64,000 nt of DNA, taken from an uncultured Dehalococcoidia bacterium. Its GTDB lineage: Bacteria > Chloroflexota > Dehalococcoidia > Lucifugimonadales > G958296245. The notes below the pieces were generated by a model that ran no database searches, had not been told where the DNA came from, and saw nothing but the letters and a program-made list of their open reading frames with translations. This document shows, piece after piece, positions 1-8,359 of this stretch. Within the stretch, counting starts at the first letter, position 1; every line of letters begins with the position of its first letter. The position numbers and the translations under genes were made by a program. The DNA lies in contig OY282458.1 in the NCBI GenBank assembly GCA_958296245.1, positions 1,448,777-1,512,776 of the forward strand, written 5' to 3'.

Positions 1-3000
1 GGGCTGGTGGAAGAACACCGCAGCACGCTGCTATTCGTGAATACGCGGCGTCTGGTGGAGCGTGTCGCGCATCTGATGTCGGAGCGTCTGGGAGAGGAAC
101 AGGTGGCAGCGCATCACGGCAGCCTCTCTCAGAAGCGCCGACACGATGCGGAGCGTCGGCTCAAGGAGGGTGGGGTGCGGCTTTGCGTGGCGACTGCGTC
201 ACTCGAGTTGGGGATCGACGTCGGCACGGTGGACTTGGTCTGCCAGATCGGGTCGCCGCGCTCGATTGGCTTGCTCCTGCAGCGGGTGGGGCGTTCTGGG
301 CACCATCTGTCCAGGACACCCAAGGGGCGTCTCTTTCCGCTGACGCGGGACGAATTACTGGAGTGCATGGCCTTGGTGAGAGGCTTCACGAACGGCAACC
401 TCGACAGGTTGGTCATTCCGCCGTGGCCCCTGGACGTGCTCGCTCAGCAGATCGTGGCCGAGACTGCCGCCAGGGAATGGAGCGAGGACGGCCTGTTCGA
501 ACTGTACCGTGGAGCCTATCCCTACCGGGAGCTTCCGCGTCAGAAGTACGACGAGGTGGTGGGCACGCTGTCGCGGGGGGTCGCGCCCCGCGAAGGTCGT
601 AGGGGGGCGTACGTACACCGCGACGCAGTGAATGGGAAGCTGCGCGGGCGTCGTGGGGCCCGCCTGGCGGCTCTGACCAGCGGGGGCGCCATTCCGGACA
701 ATGCCGACTACGACGTCATCGCGGAGCCTGATAACACGTTCGTGGGTACGGTAAACGAGGACTTCGCCATAGAGAGTATGCGGGGGGACATCTTCCTACT
801 GGGGAACACCCCTTGGCGCATCAGGAGGATAGAGGGCGGGAAGGTGCGGGTTGAGGACGCCAGCGGCTCCAGTCCCTCGATACCTTTCTGGCTCGGCGAG
901 GCGCCCGGGCGCACTTTGGAGCTCTCGGACGAGCTTTCGGAGTTGCGCCAAGGGCTGCACGCGAGGGGCGAGGAAGGGGAGGGGGCGCGGTGGCTTCTGA
1001 GCCAGGGGTTCAAGGAAGACGCCGCTGAGCAGGCGGCCGCGTACGTGGCCGAGGGGGTCCGGGTACTGGGTACGGTGCCGACGAAGAAGCGCATCGTGGC
1101 CGAGCGGTTCTTCGACGAAGCGGGCGGGCTGCAGCTCGTCATTCACTCGCCCTTCGGGTCGCGTATCAACAAGGCGTGGGGTATGGCGTTACGCAAGGAG
1201 ATTTGCCGCGCCTTCGACTTCGAGCTTCAGGCCTCGGCTACCGAAGACGGGATAAACCTGTCGCTGGGGCCGGGGATGACGTTTCAGTTGCAGGAGATAT
1301 TCAGGTACATCAAGTCGGACAAGGCCGTGAAGGTGCTGACGCAGGCGATATTGCAGGTGCCGCTATTCGGCGTCCGCTGGCGGTGGTCGGCGTCCAGATA
1401 CCTGGCGCTTCTCAGGTTTTCGGGAGGCAAGAAGGTGCCGGCGCCCATACAGCGCATGCGCTCCGAGGACCTGCTGGCGGCGGTTTTCCCGGAGCAGGTG
1501 GCATGTCAGGACAACGCCCCGCCCGGCGACGTCGAGGTCCCCAACCACCCGCTGGTGTTCGAGACGATGAGGGACTGCCTCACCGAGGCGATGGACGTTG
1601 AGGGGTTTCGACGGCTGCTCGCGGACATCGAGAGCGGCGAAGTGGAGGTCTTGGCCAGGGATACGACCCAGCCTTCTGTGTTCAGTCACCAGGTGTTGAA
1701 CGCCATGCCGTATGCCTTTTTGGACGATGCGCCGCTTGAGGAGCGCCGCTCGCGGGCAGTCGCTCTGCGGCGCGCGCTGCCGGAGGACGCCCGAGACTTG
1801 GCATCGTTGGACCCCGGCGCCGTTGCGGCGGCTTCGGCGAACGCATGGCCGGGGATGCGCGACGCGGACGAGCTTCACGACGCCCTTCTCACCCTGGGCA
1901 TTCTCACTGACGCCGACGTTTCCCGCGGCTTGGGGGCCGAGGAGACGGGGCGGCGGCTGGGCTGGCTCCGGTCACTCGCCCAAGACGGGCGGGCCGTGAA
2001 GGCTTTCTACGCGGGCGGGCGGGCTGCATGGGTAGCCTCAGAATGTGCGGATATGGTGTCTCTGGCGTTTCCGGGCGTCCGCTTCGAGCCCGCGCCTCCG
2101 GAAGTCGCCCAGCTACTCGACGCGGCGAACGAGGACGAGGCGGAGTTGGCGTTGGTACGGAGCCGGGTCGAGTGCAGCGGGCCGTTCTCGCCCGAGGAGA
2201 TGGCGTATACGCTGGGCATGGGCCAAGGCGCCGTGGACATAGCCTTGGCGCACCTGGAGGCCACGGGCGCGATTCTGCGCGGCCACTTCACCCCGGGCCG
2301 CGGGGAGGAGGAGTTTTGCGACAGGCGAATACTGGCGCGCATACACCGGGAGACGGTCGGGAGGCTGCGGAAGGAGGTCGAACCTGTGTCGGCCTCGGTC
2401 TTCATGCGCTTCCTGCTCCAGTGGCAGCACGCCGCGCCGCGCCACCGGTTGACCCGCGAGGGAGGACTGCTGGACGTGGTCGAACAGCTTCAGGGGTTCG
2501 AGGCGGCGTCGGGTGCGTGGGAATCCGAGCTGCTGCCGGCGCGCATAGAGGGGTATTCTTCCAGGGCGCTCGATGACGTTTGCCTGTCGGGGGAGGTGGT
2601 TTGGGGCCGTTTCAGCCGCCGGAGGGGCAACGGAGACTCTCGCGGCGGGCGCACTCCCTTGAATCGCGTGATCCCCATCTCGTTGGGGCTGCGCGAAGAC
2701 CTCCCCTGGCTGCTGGGGCCCATCGAGGACGTGGACGCCCCGTTGGGGGCGGCCCGGCAGGTGTTCGAATTCCTAAGGGAGCGCGGCGCCTCTTTCCAGC
2801 CGGACGTCGCAGCTGGCGCCGGCCGGCTGCCGTCGGAAGTGGACGAGGCGTTGTGGCAGCTGGCGGCGTCCGGCCTGGCCACCTCCGACGGCTTTGCGGC
2901 GGTGCGGGGGCTGGTCGACGGCACGACCAGAAGGTTGCAGCAACAGCCGCGCTACCGCCGCCGCCCGAGGAGGCGGAAGCCCACCAGCCGGTGGTCGTTG

Positions 3001-3513
3001 TTGGAGGCGCCCACCGCTGAGGAAGACCCGGTCGAGGACCGGGCGGCGCAGCTTCTCCGCAGGTACGGGGTCGTCTTCCCGGAGGTACTTGCTAGAGAGG
3101 CGAACGCCCCGCGCTGGCGGGATCTCCTCTACGCGTACAGGCGCGCGGAGGCCAGGGGGGAGATACGCGGCGGTCGGTTTGTCGCCGGGTTCGTGGGCGA
3201 GCAGTTCGCACTGCCGGAGGCGGTCGAGATGCTGCGCGCGGTCCGCAAACAGCAGCCTGACGGCGGGCTTCTGGCGCTGTCGGGGTGCGATCCCCTGAAC
3301 TTGGCGGGGATAACAACCCCCGGTCCGAAGGTCGCGGCCGTGCTGAGCAACAGGGTGCTGCTCAAGGACGGCGTGCCCGTGGCTTCCCTGGAGAGCGGAC
3401 AGATCAGATGGCATACCGAGCCCGACGAGGCGGTCCGCACACACGGGATGAGTTTGCTGACGGCGGTTGCCGGGACCGGGCCGCGGAGGCAAAAGGCTTC
3501 AGCGCCTCCATAG
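1..3513 (+). CDS. lhr: Lhr-family ATP-dependent helicase, 3' part (5' end outside window)
   Basis: Large superfamily 2 helicase of the Lhr type, which unwinds nucleic acid 3'-5' and is linked to DNA repair. The frame is open from base 1, so the first ATPase motifs (Walker A and DEAD/DEAH) lie upstream. Visible are motif IV-like TLLFVNTRR, motif V ATASLELGIDVG near codon 64 and motif VI QRVGRSGHH near codon 94, followed by about 1,000 residues of Lhr core and C-terminal extension. About 1,170 codons are present against roughly 1,450-1,550 for full-length proteins, so some 300 residues are missing. It ends in TAG at 3511. The next gene starts 38 bp downstream on the same strand. An ordinary helicase is unlikely because the C-terminal part is far too long. 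Confidence 0.85.
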   Translation, partial: GLVEEHRSTLLFVNTRRLVERVAHLMSERLGEEQVAAHHGSLSQKRRHDAERRLKEGGVRLCVATASLELGIDVGTVDLVCQIGSPRSIGLLLQRVGRSGHHLSRTPKGRLFPLTRDELLECMALVRGFTNGNLDRLVIPPWPLDVLAQQIVAETAAREWSEDGLFELYRGAYPYRELPRQKYDEVVGTLSRGVAPREGRRGAYVHRDAVNGKLRGRRGARLAALTSGGAIPDNADYDVIAEPDNTFVGTVNEDFAIESMRGDIFLLGNTPWRIRRIEGGKVRVEDASGSSPSIPFWLGEAPGRTLELSDELSELRQGLHARGEEGEGARWLLSQGFKEDAAEQAAAYVAEGVRVLGTVPTKKRIVAERFFDEAGGLQLVIHSPFGSRINKAWGMALRKEICRAFDFELQASATEDGINLSLGPGMTFQLQEIFRYIKSDKAVKVLTQAILQVPLFGVRWRWSASRYLALLRFSGGKKVPAPIQRMRSEDLLAAVFPEQVACQDNAPPGDVEVPNHPLVFETMRDCLTEAMDVEGFRRLLADIESGEVEVLARDTTQPSVFSHQVLNAMPYAFLDDAPLEERRSRAVALRRALPEDARDLASLDPGAVAAASANAWPGMRDADELHDALLTLGILTDADVSRGLGAEETGRRLGWLRSLAQDGRAVKAFYAGGRAAWVASECADMVSLAFPGVRFEPAPPEVAQLLDAANEDEAELALVRSRVECSGPFSPEEMAYTLGMGQGAVDIALAHLEATGAILRGHFTPGRGEEEFCDRRILARIHRETVGRLRKEVEPVSASVFMRFLLQWQHAAPRHRLTREGGLLDVVEQLQGFEAASGAWESELLPARIEGYSSRALDDVCLSGEVVWGRFSRRRGNGDSRGGRTPLNRVIPISLGLREDLPWLLGPIEDVDAPLGAARQVFEFLRERGASFQPDVAAGAGRLPSEVDEALWQLAASGLATSDGFAAVRGLVDGTTRRLQQQPRYRRRPRRRKPTSRWSLLEAPTAEEDPVEDRAAQLLRRYGVVFPEVLAREANAPRWRDLLYAYRRAEARGEIRGGRFVAGFVGEQFALPEAVEMLRAVRKQQPDGGLLALSGCDPLNLAGITTPGPKVAAVLSNRVLLKDGVPVASLESGQIRWHTEPDEAVRTHGMSLLTAVAGTGPRRQKASAPP

Positions 3514-3551
3514 CAGATCTGCGGGGGCGGTACTGTACAATTTGGGACAGG

Positions 3552-5576
3552 ATGCCCGTTTCCCATCTCCGCGCCATATATAGCTTCAACTCTGCGGCGG
3601 GTGTTGTATTGGCCGTTTTAACGCTGCTGCTTGCGGCGGCCTGCGCGGGACGGTCAGAGCCTGAGCCGACCCCGGGCGTGGATGCGCTCGTCGATAGGCC
3701 GGCGGCGACGCAGGTCCCCACTCCCGACATGCAAGCTACTGTGGAGGCCGGCGTTCAGGCTACGATGGAGGCGTTGGCGCTGACTCCGACGACGGAGCCC
3801 ACGCCGACCAGTACGCCCACACCCACGCCGACCGGCACACCCACGCCCACGCCGACCAGCACGCCCACGCCCACGCCGACCAGTACACCCATGCCCACGC
3901 CGACCAGCACGCCCATGCCCACGCCGACCGGCACGCCCATGCCCACGCCGACCAGTACACCCACGCCCACGCCGACCAGCATGTCGTTTGCCGACGTTGT
4001 GGAGATGGCGAGGGTGGGCGTCGTCCACGTCGTGGGCGCCTCAGTCACGGGATCGGGATTCGTGGTCGATCCTGCGGGTTACGTCCTGACGAACGCGCAC
4101 GTCGTCGCCGGGGCCGGGAGGTTGACCCTCGTGTTCAACGACGGCACTCGATTGACGCCGCGAGTGGTTGCTTCCGACCCTAGACGAGATATAGCGCTCC
4201 TGAAGGTGGATACGGCGGGCCGCTTAAAGACGCTGGCTTTCGCGGCGCGTGTGCGAGAGGGGGAGGAAGTCGTTGCGTTGGGGTATCCGCTCCAGTTGCA
4301 GGGTGGGTTGACCGTGACGATGGGCGTGGTTTCAGCCTTTCGCACGATTGACGGCGTCCCGTACGTCCAGACCGACGCGGCTATCAATCCGGGCAACAGC
4401 GGCGGGCCATTGCTGAATCTTAGGGGCGAAGTCGTAGGGATGAATACGAGTGTACGACGCGAGATAGAAGGGCTGGACTTCCAAGCGCAGGGGATCGGCT
4501 TCGCCATCAGGTACGACGTGCTGAACAGCCGTTTGGAGATAATGAGAACAGGCAATTTCTCCGCGCCGACGCCGGCGCCAACACCGGCGCCCATCTTCGG
4601 TCCGAGGGGCGGTTCGCTCAACCATGATACGGATGAAGAGTCATCTAGGTTAGACAGCTACACGGACGTTGCCGATTTCGTGGCGGAGGTCACGTTCAGG
4701 ATTCCCCGCGACATAGCCGGGGATAGGTGGAGCGCCGGCCTCTTGATAAGAGCGTCCCGCAATGCTCAGGCTATCTCCATCTGGGATTCGGGGCACTGGT
4801 CCCACAGCGTTCTCCCCGATGGCGCTGACGAATATACAACTGTCCAAATGGAATTCTCTTCCAACATCGGGACAGGCCCTAACGCGGAGAACCACATCCG
4901 CGTAGTGGCGCAAGGCGATACGGGATGGCTGTTCATCAACGGCATCTACGGGGCCGAGTTGGACCTGAGCGGCCTCATGGACTCAGGGACCATCGTACTA
5001 TTTGCCTTATCCGATGAGGGTACAACACCCACCCAGTACTCCGATTTCATCATTCGGCCGCTTGAGAAGGTGTACGGTCCCGAGAGCGGCGCCATCGAGC
5101 ACGACCCGGGCAGCGGCCTCATCGACGGGCACGACGTCTTCATCTCAACGGCAGACGGGATGATCGAAGCTCGATTCTTCAATCCGTACCCCGCTTCGGA
5201 AGGCGACTGGAGCAGCGCTTTCCTGTTTCGACAGGTCACCTCCGACGAATTTCACGCCGTCGGCGTCCTCCAGTCCGGCACGTGGTTCCACCACCTGCGC
5301 GCCGGCGCCGCCGAGTCCGCGCAACAACTGGCATGGCAGGATTCCCCCCACGTATCCACCGGCCCGTCCGGCAGCAATCACATCCGGATCATCGCTCTTG
5401 GAGGGGAAGGCTGGCTGTTCATAAACGGGGCCTACGTAGGCGAGTTGGACCTGAGGGGCTGGCTGGGAACGGGGAGCGTGTCCGCCGTAGGGGCTTACTT
5501 CGCAGGGCACGGGATCGAGGGCAAGTCCACCAAGTTCGAAGGCTTCACGGTCTGGTCGGCTGACAGTTCGGAGTGA
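3552..5576 (+). CDS. HtrA/DegP-like trypsin-type serine protease lipoprotein with Thr-Pro linker and C-terminal tandem domains
   Basis: Predicted extracytoplasmic serine protease of 674 aa, starting at ATG 3552. The frame is open further upstream, but only this start leads straight into a lipoprotein signal: hydrophobic VLAVLTLLLAAAC with the lipidated Cys at residue 31. A (TPTPTPTST)n linker spans about residues 77-144. The protease domain carries the full triad: His183 in TNAHVV, Asp213 in RRDIALLKV and Ser283 in NPGNSGGP. No PDZ domain is evident. The rest is two related jelly-roll-like repeats of about 150 residues, each containing a GWLFING motif and a D-L-S/R-G motif. A close paralogue follows downstream. 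Substrate unknown; surface protein quality control or peptide processing is inference. Confidence 0.8.
   Translation: MPVSHLRAIYSFNSAAGVVLAVLTLLLAAACAGRSEPEPTPGVDALVDRPAATQVPTPDMQATVEAGVQATMEALALTPTTEPTPTSTPTPTPTGTPTPTPTSTPTPTPTSTPMPTPTSTPMPTPTGTPMPTPTSTPTPTPTSMSFADVVEMARVGVVHVVGASVTGSGFVVDPAGYVLTNAHVVAGAGRLTLVFNDGTRLTPRVVASDPRRDIALLKVDTAGRLKTLAFAARVREGEEVVALGYPLQLQGGLTVTMGVVSAFRTIDGVPYVQTDAAINPGNSGGPLLNLRGEVVGMNTSVRREIEGLDFQAQGIGFAIRYDVLNSRLEIMRTGNFSAPTPAPTPAPIFGPRGGSLNHDTDEESSRLDSYTDVADFVAEVTFRIPRDIAGDRWSAGLLIRASRNAQAISIWDSGHWSHSVLPDGADEYTTVQMEFSSNIGTGPNAENHIRVVAQGDTGWLFINGIYGAELDLSGLMDSGTIVLFALSDEGTTPTQYSDFIIRPLEKVYGPESGAIEHDPGSGLIDGHDVFISTADGMIEARFFNPYPASEGDWSSAFLFRQVTSDEFHAVGVLQSGTWFHHLRAGAAESAQQLAWQDSPHVSTGPSGSNHIRIIALGGEGWLFINGAYVGELDLRGWLGTGSVSAVGAYFAGHGIEGKSTKFEGFTVWSADSSE
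3782..3983 (+). repeat. Thr-Pro codon repeat (low-complexity linker DNA)
   Basis: Short tandem repeats built on units such as cccacgccgaccagcacg encode the TPTPTPTST linker of the first protease. The reverse strand is also open through this stretch and gives spurious Gly-Val-rich or Arg-Gly-rich frames. Copy number is likely to vary by slippage. Confidence 0.85.
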
Positions 5577-5675
5577 GCGTAGGGGAATGGGATTCCGGCT
5601 CCGCGCCGGAACGGCGGACGTGGATTGGGGAGATTCTTGCCTGACGCGGCGGCGCTAAACCGGGACTCGCCGTCT

Positions 5676-5773
5676 GTGACGGGGAATCCGACGTCGAAGC
5701 GGTACCCGCGTACCTTGGTTGCCGCCTGGAGGAGGGCGGCGGGTATTGTGCTGGCTGTTTCGGCGCTGCTGTT
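5676..5773 (+). pseudogene. Severed 5' end (signal peptide) of the second HtrA-like lipoprotein gene
   Basis: From GTG 5676 (or TTG 5625) the frame reads a short basic N-terminus and then AAGIVLAVSALL, a lipoprotein signal segment like that of the upstream paralogue. It is cut after CTGCTGTT by the element at 5774-5992, and in the present sequence this frame ends inside the element. Removing the element and one copy of CTGCTGTT joins ...VSALL directly in frame to [13 protein letters not shown] at 6001, restoring a lipobox ending in Cys. This is therefore the original start of the protease gene now read from 6047. The exact start codon is uncertain. Confidence 0.75.
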
Positions 5774-5992
5774 GGTTCTGTCAAGTAATCAAAGGAGAAG
5801 CCCATGAACGCGAAGAACCGACTGCCTCCCAAGTGTGAGCGCCTGGGATGCTCCAGGAGCGCCGCGACCCGCGACCCGAAAGGACGCTACGACTGCGGGC
5901 ATCATTTGACGGGGCGAGAACAAGACGCCCGCGACTTCCAGGACGAGAGAGACGCCGAGGCGAGCTGGCGGGTTTGATTACTTGACAGAACC
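5774..5992. mobile_element. 219-bp miniature inverted-repeat element inserted in a protease signal peptide
   Basis: The ends are a perfect 20-bp inverted repeat: 5774-5793 reads ggttctgtcaagtaatcaaa and 5973-5992 is its exact reverse complement. Immediately outside lie identical 8-bp direct repeats CTGCTGTT (5766-5773 and 5993-6000), the mark of a transposition event. Excision with one repeat copy restores the reading frame. The element has no transposase; it carries one 57-codon frame. GGTTCTGT-like ends and 8-bp duplications recall the ISL3 or IS1595 groups, but that assignment is only a guess. I noticed no second copy in this window. The perfect ends suggest a recent insertion. Confidence 0.9.
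5804..5977 (+). CDS. Small Cys/His protein (57 aa) carried by the miniature element
   Basis: ATG 5804 is preceded by AAAGGAGAAG, a good ribosome-binding site that begins in the last bases of the left inverted repeat. The TGA stop at 5975 lies inside the right inverted repeat, so the frame fills the element. The protein is hydrophilic with a Cys/His pattern, PKCERLGCSRSAATRD followed by YDCGHHLTG, i.e. C-x4-C-x13-C-x-H-H, which could bind zinc. The tail is acidic and charged. I do not recognise the family. It could be a passenger gene or a chance frame; the fit of ribosome-binding site and stop to the two ends argues for selection, moderately. Confidence 0.55.
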   Translation: MNAKNRLPPKCERLGCSRSAATRDPKGRYDCGHHLTGREQDARDFQDERDAEASWRV

Positions 5993-6046
5993 CTGCTGTT
6001 TGCGGCGGCCTGCACGGGACGGGCCGACCCTGAGCCGACCCCGGAC

Positions 6047-8263
6047 GTGGACGCGCTCGTGCGGGAGGCCGTCGATAGGGCGGTGGAGGAACGAGTTTCC
6101 GCCATCGACTTGCAGGCAGCCGTGGAGGCCGGGGTTCAGGCGGCAATGGAGACGTTGGCGCTGACTCCGACGATAGGGCCCACGCCGGCGAGTACGCCCA
6201 CCCCCACGCCGACCGGCACACCCACCCCGACGCCGACGAGCACGCCTACCCCGACGCCGACCGGCACACCCACCCCGACGCCGACCGGCACACCCACCCC
6301 CACGCCGACCAGCACACCCATGCCCACGCCGACGAGTGCGCCCACGCCGACGCCGACGAGCACGCCCACCCCGACGCCGACCGGCACACCCACCCCGACG
6401 TCGACGAGCACGCCCACCCCGACGTCGACGAGCACGCCCACCCCGACGCCGACGAGCACGCCCATGCCCACGCCGACCGGCACGCCCACAGCTACGCCGA
6501 CCAGCACACCCACGCCGACGCTGACGAGTACGCCCACAGCTACGCCGACCGGCACACCCACGCCCACGCTGACGAGTACGCCCACAGCTACGCCCACCCC
6601 GACGCCTACCAGTATGCCTACTCCGACGCCGAGTCCATCCCTCGCAGACGTGGTTGAGAAGGCCAAGGCGGGCGTGGTGCGTATCGCTGGGAGCACCGGC
6701 GCCGGGTCGGGGTTCGTCATCGATCCTGCAGGGCACATCCTGACGAACGCGCACGTCGTCGAAGGACAGGATGAGGTGACCGTCATATTCGACGACGGCG
6801 CCGAGTTAACGCCGCAGGTAGTCGCGTCCGACCTGGGACGGGACATCGCGTTGCTGAAGGTGGAGGCGGAGGAGCCCTTGGCGGCGATTCCCCTAACTAC
6901 GGAGATGCGGGAGGGGGATGACGTGATAGCGCTGGGGTATCCGCTTCACTTGCGGGGAGGGATTACCGTGACGACGGGAATAGTTTCAGCCTTTCGCACG
7001 TTCGGAGGAGTCGCCTATATCCAGACTGACGCAGCGATCAATCCGGGCAACAGCGGCGGGCCGCTGTTGAACCTCAGCGGCGAAGTCGTGGGCATTAACA
7101 CGTCTGTGTTGCGGACGATACCGGGAAGGAGCTTCGACGCGCACGGGATCGGCTTTGCGATCAGGGCCAACGCTCTGGCGTTCAGTTCGCTGATAATGTG
7201 GGCGGGCGCGTCGGCGGCGCCAACGCCGACACTACCGCCCCCAGAGCCGCCGGACACCTTCGGCCCGGAGAGCGGCATCATCGGCGGCGATGCAGAAAGC
7301 CGGTTCGTCTCGACCTTCGAGAGCCGCACGGCGGCCGCAGACTTCGTGGCGGAAGCGGCTTTCACCACCCCTAACGACCTACCGGGGAACGCTTGGGGCA
7401 GCGGTTTCCTGATCCGGCGGACGGAACGGAACAGCTTCCACGCGTTGGTCATGCATGGATCGGGGGTCTGGCGCCACTACCTGCGAAACGGCGGCTCTGA
7501 AGATTACGAGTTGCTCAAGGCGGCCCAATCGTCCAACATCAGAACAGGCGCCGGGGCTCAGAACCACGTCCGTGTTGTCGCAACGGGCAGCATGGGATGG
7601 CTATTCATCAACGGGGGCTACGAAGCCAGGTTGGAGTTGAGCGGGTTGGAGGAGTCCGGATCCGTTGCCCTGATAGGGGCCGTGTTCAAGAGCGGCGAAC
7701 TGACGGGGCGCTCCACCCGCTTCACCGGTTTCACCGTCCGGCCGTTTCGCGAGGTGTACGGCCCAATTGACGGGGGCATCGAACACGACCCGGGGGACGG
7801 CCTCATCGACGTTCGACACACCCTCACCCGGCTGGCCGACGGGATGATCGAGGCTAGGTTCTATAACCCTTATCCTGCTTCAGAGGGCGACTGGACCAGC
7901 GGCTTCCTGATTCGGAGGAGCGTTTGGGGCGAATTTCACGCCGTCGGGGTCGATCAGTCCGGCAGATGGTTCCACCGCCTGCGCAGTGGCTACGACGAAT
8001 CCGAGAGGCGATTGGGAGGGCGGGATTCGGCGCACCTGCTGGCCACCGGCCCGAGCGGCAGTAACCATTTGAGGGTTATTGCCCTTGGCGGTGAGGGCAG
8101 CCTGTTCATTAACGGGGTCTACGTGGGCAGCCTCGATCTGAGCGGTTGGACCGGGACCGGCAACGTGGATGCGGTGGGAGGCTATTTCAGAGGCGACGGA
8201 ATCGAGGGCATGTCCACCAGATTCGAGGGCTTGACGATCTGGTCGGCTGACGGCTCGCCGTGA
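6047..8263 (+). CDS. Second HtrA-like serine protease, signal peptide cut off by insertion
   Basis: Paralogue of the protease at 3552. From GTG 6047 the protein has 738 aa: an acidic N-terminal stretch, a very long Thr-Pro linker (about residues 42-198), then a protease domain with His236 (TNAHVV), Asp266 (GRDIALLKV) and Ser336 (NPGNSGGP), then two jelly-roll-like repeats of about 150 residues with [14 protein letters not shown] motifs. The lipobox FAAAC is still encoded in frame at 6001-6015 but is severed from the signal segment by the 219-bp element; in-frame TGA at 5975 blocks read-through. The protein is either not made or made from GTG 6047 without export. Codons downstream look intact, consistent with a recent hit. 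Confidence 0.8.
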   Translation: MDALVREAVDRAVEERVSAIDLQAAVEAGVQAAMETLALTPTIGPTPASTPTPTPTGTPTPTPTSTPTPTPTGTPTPTPTGTPTPTPTSTPMPTPTSAPTPTPTSTPTPTPTGTPTPTSTSTPTPTSTSTPTPTPTSTPMPTPTGTPTATPTSTPTPTLTSTPTATPTGTPTPTLTSTPTATPTPTPTSMPTPTPSPSLADVVEKAKAGVVRIAGSTGAGSGFVIDPAGHILTNAHVVEGQDEVTVIFDDGAELTPQVVASDLGRDIALLKVEAEEPLAAIPLTTEMREGDDVIALGYPLHLRGGITVTTGIVSAFRTFGGVAYIQTDAAINPGNSGGPLLNLSGEVVGINTSVLRTIPGRSFDAHGIGFAIRANALAFSSLIMWAGASAAPTPTLPPPEPPDTFGPESGIIGGDAESRFVSTFESRTAAADFVAEAAFTTPNDLPGNAWGSGFLIRRTERNSFHALVMHGSGVWRHYLRNGGSEDYELLKAAQSSNIRTGAGAQNHVRVVATGSMGWLFINGGYEARLELSGLEESGSVALIGAVFKSGELTGRSTRFTGFTVRPFREVYGPIDGGIEHDPGDGLIDVRHTLTRLADGMIEARFYNPYPASEGDWTSGFLIRRSVWGEFHAVGVDQSGRWFHRLRSGYDESERRLGGRDSAHLLATGPSGSNHLRVIALGGEGSLFINGVYVGSLDLSGWTGTGNVDAVGGYFRGDGIEGMSTRFEGLTIWSADGSP
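6170..6643 (+). repeat. Extended Thr-Pro codon repeat of the second protease
   Basis: About 470 bp of short imperfect repeats with units such as acgccgaccggcacaccc, encoding [17 protein letters not shown]. It is more than twice as long as the matching linker in the first protease, which suggests expansion by slippage or unequal recombination. The opposite strand is open here only because of composition. Confidence 0.85.
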
Positions 8264-8310
8264 GGCCTGCGCCGGTTTCGGAGTCGTTATCCAACATCGT
8301 CAGACTCGCG

Positions 8311-8333
8311 GCAGAGGGGCTGCGCCGCTCTGC
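8311..8333. terminator. Hairpin between convergent protease and phnM genes
   Basis: GCAGAG...CTCTGC stem with an inner GGC/GCC stem, lying between the end of the protease gene (8263) and the end of phnM (8360). There is no U-run on either side, so it may be a bidirectional structure rather than a classic intrinsic terminator. The adjoining ctctgcacaccctcccccgt resembles the end of the 137-bp tandem repeat near 47100. Confidence 0.35.
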
Positions 8334-8359
8334 ACACCCTCCCCCGTATCCGCAGGGCG

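Noticed and set aside
3755-4048. Minus-strand Gly-Val-rich and Arg-Gly-rich frames opposite the Thr-Pro stalk (also 5978-6846)
   Set aside because: They arise from the repeat composition and overlap a clear protease gene on the other strand.
5625-5807. An independent 60-aa membrane protein gene
   Set aside because: It is the severed signal peptide of the second protease running into the inserted element.
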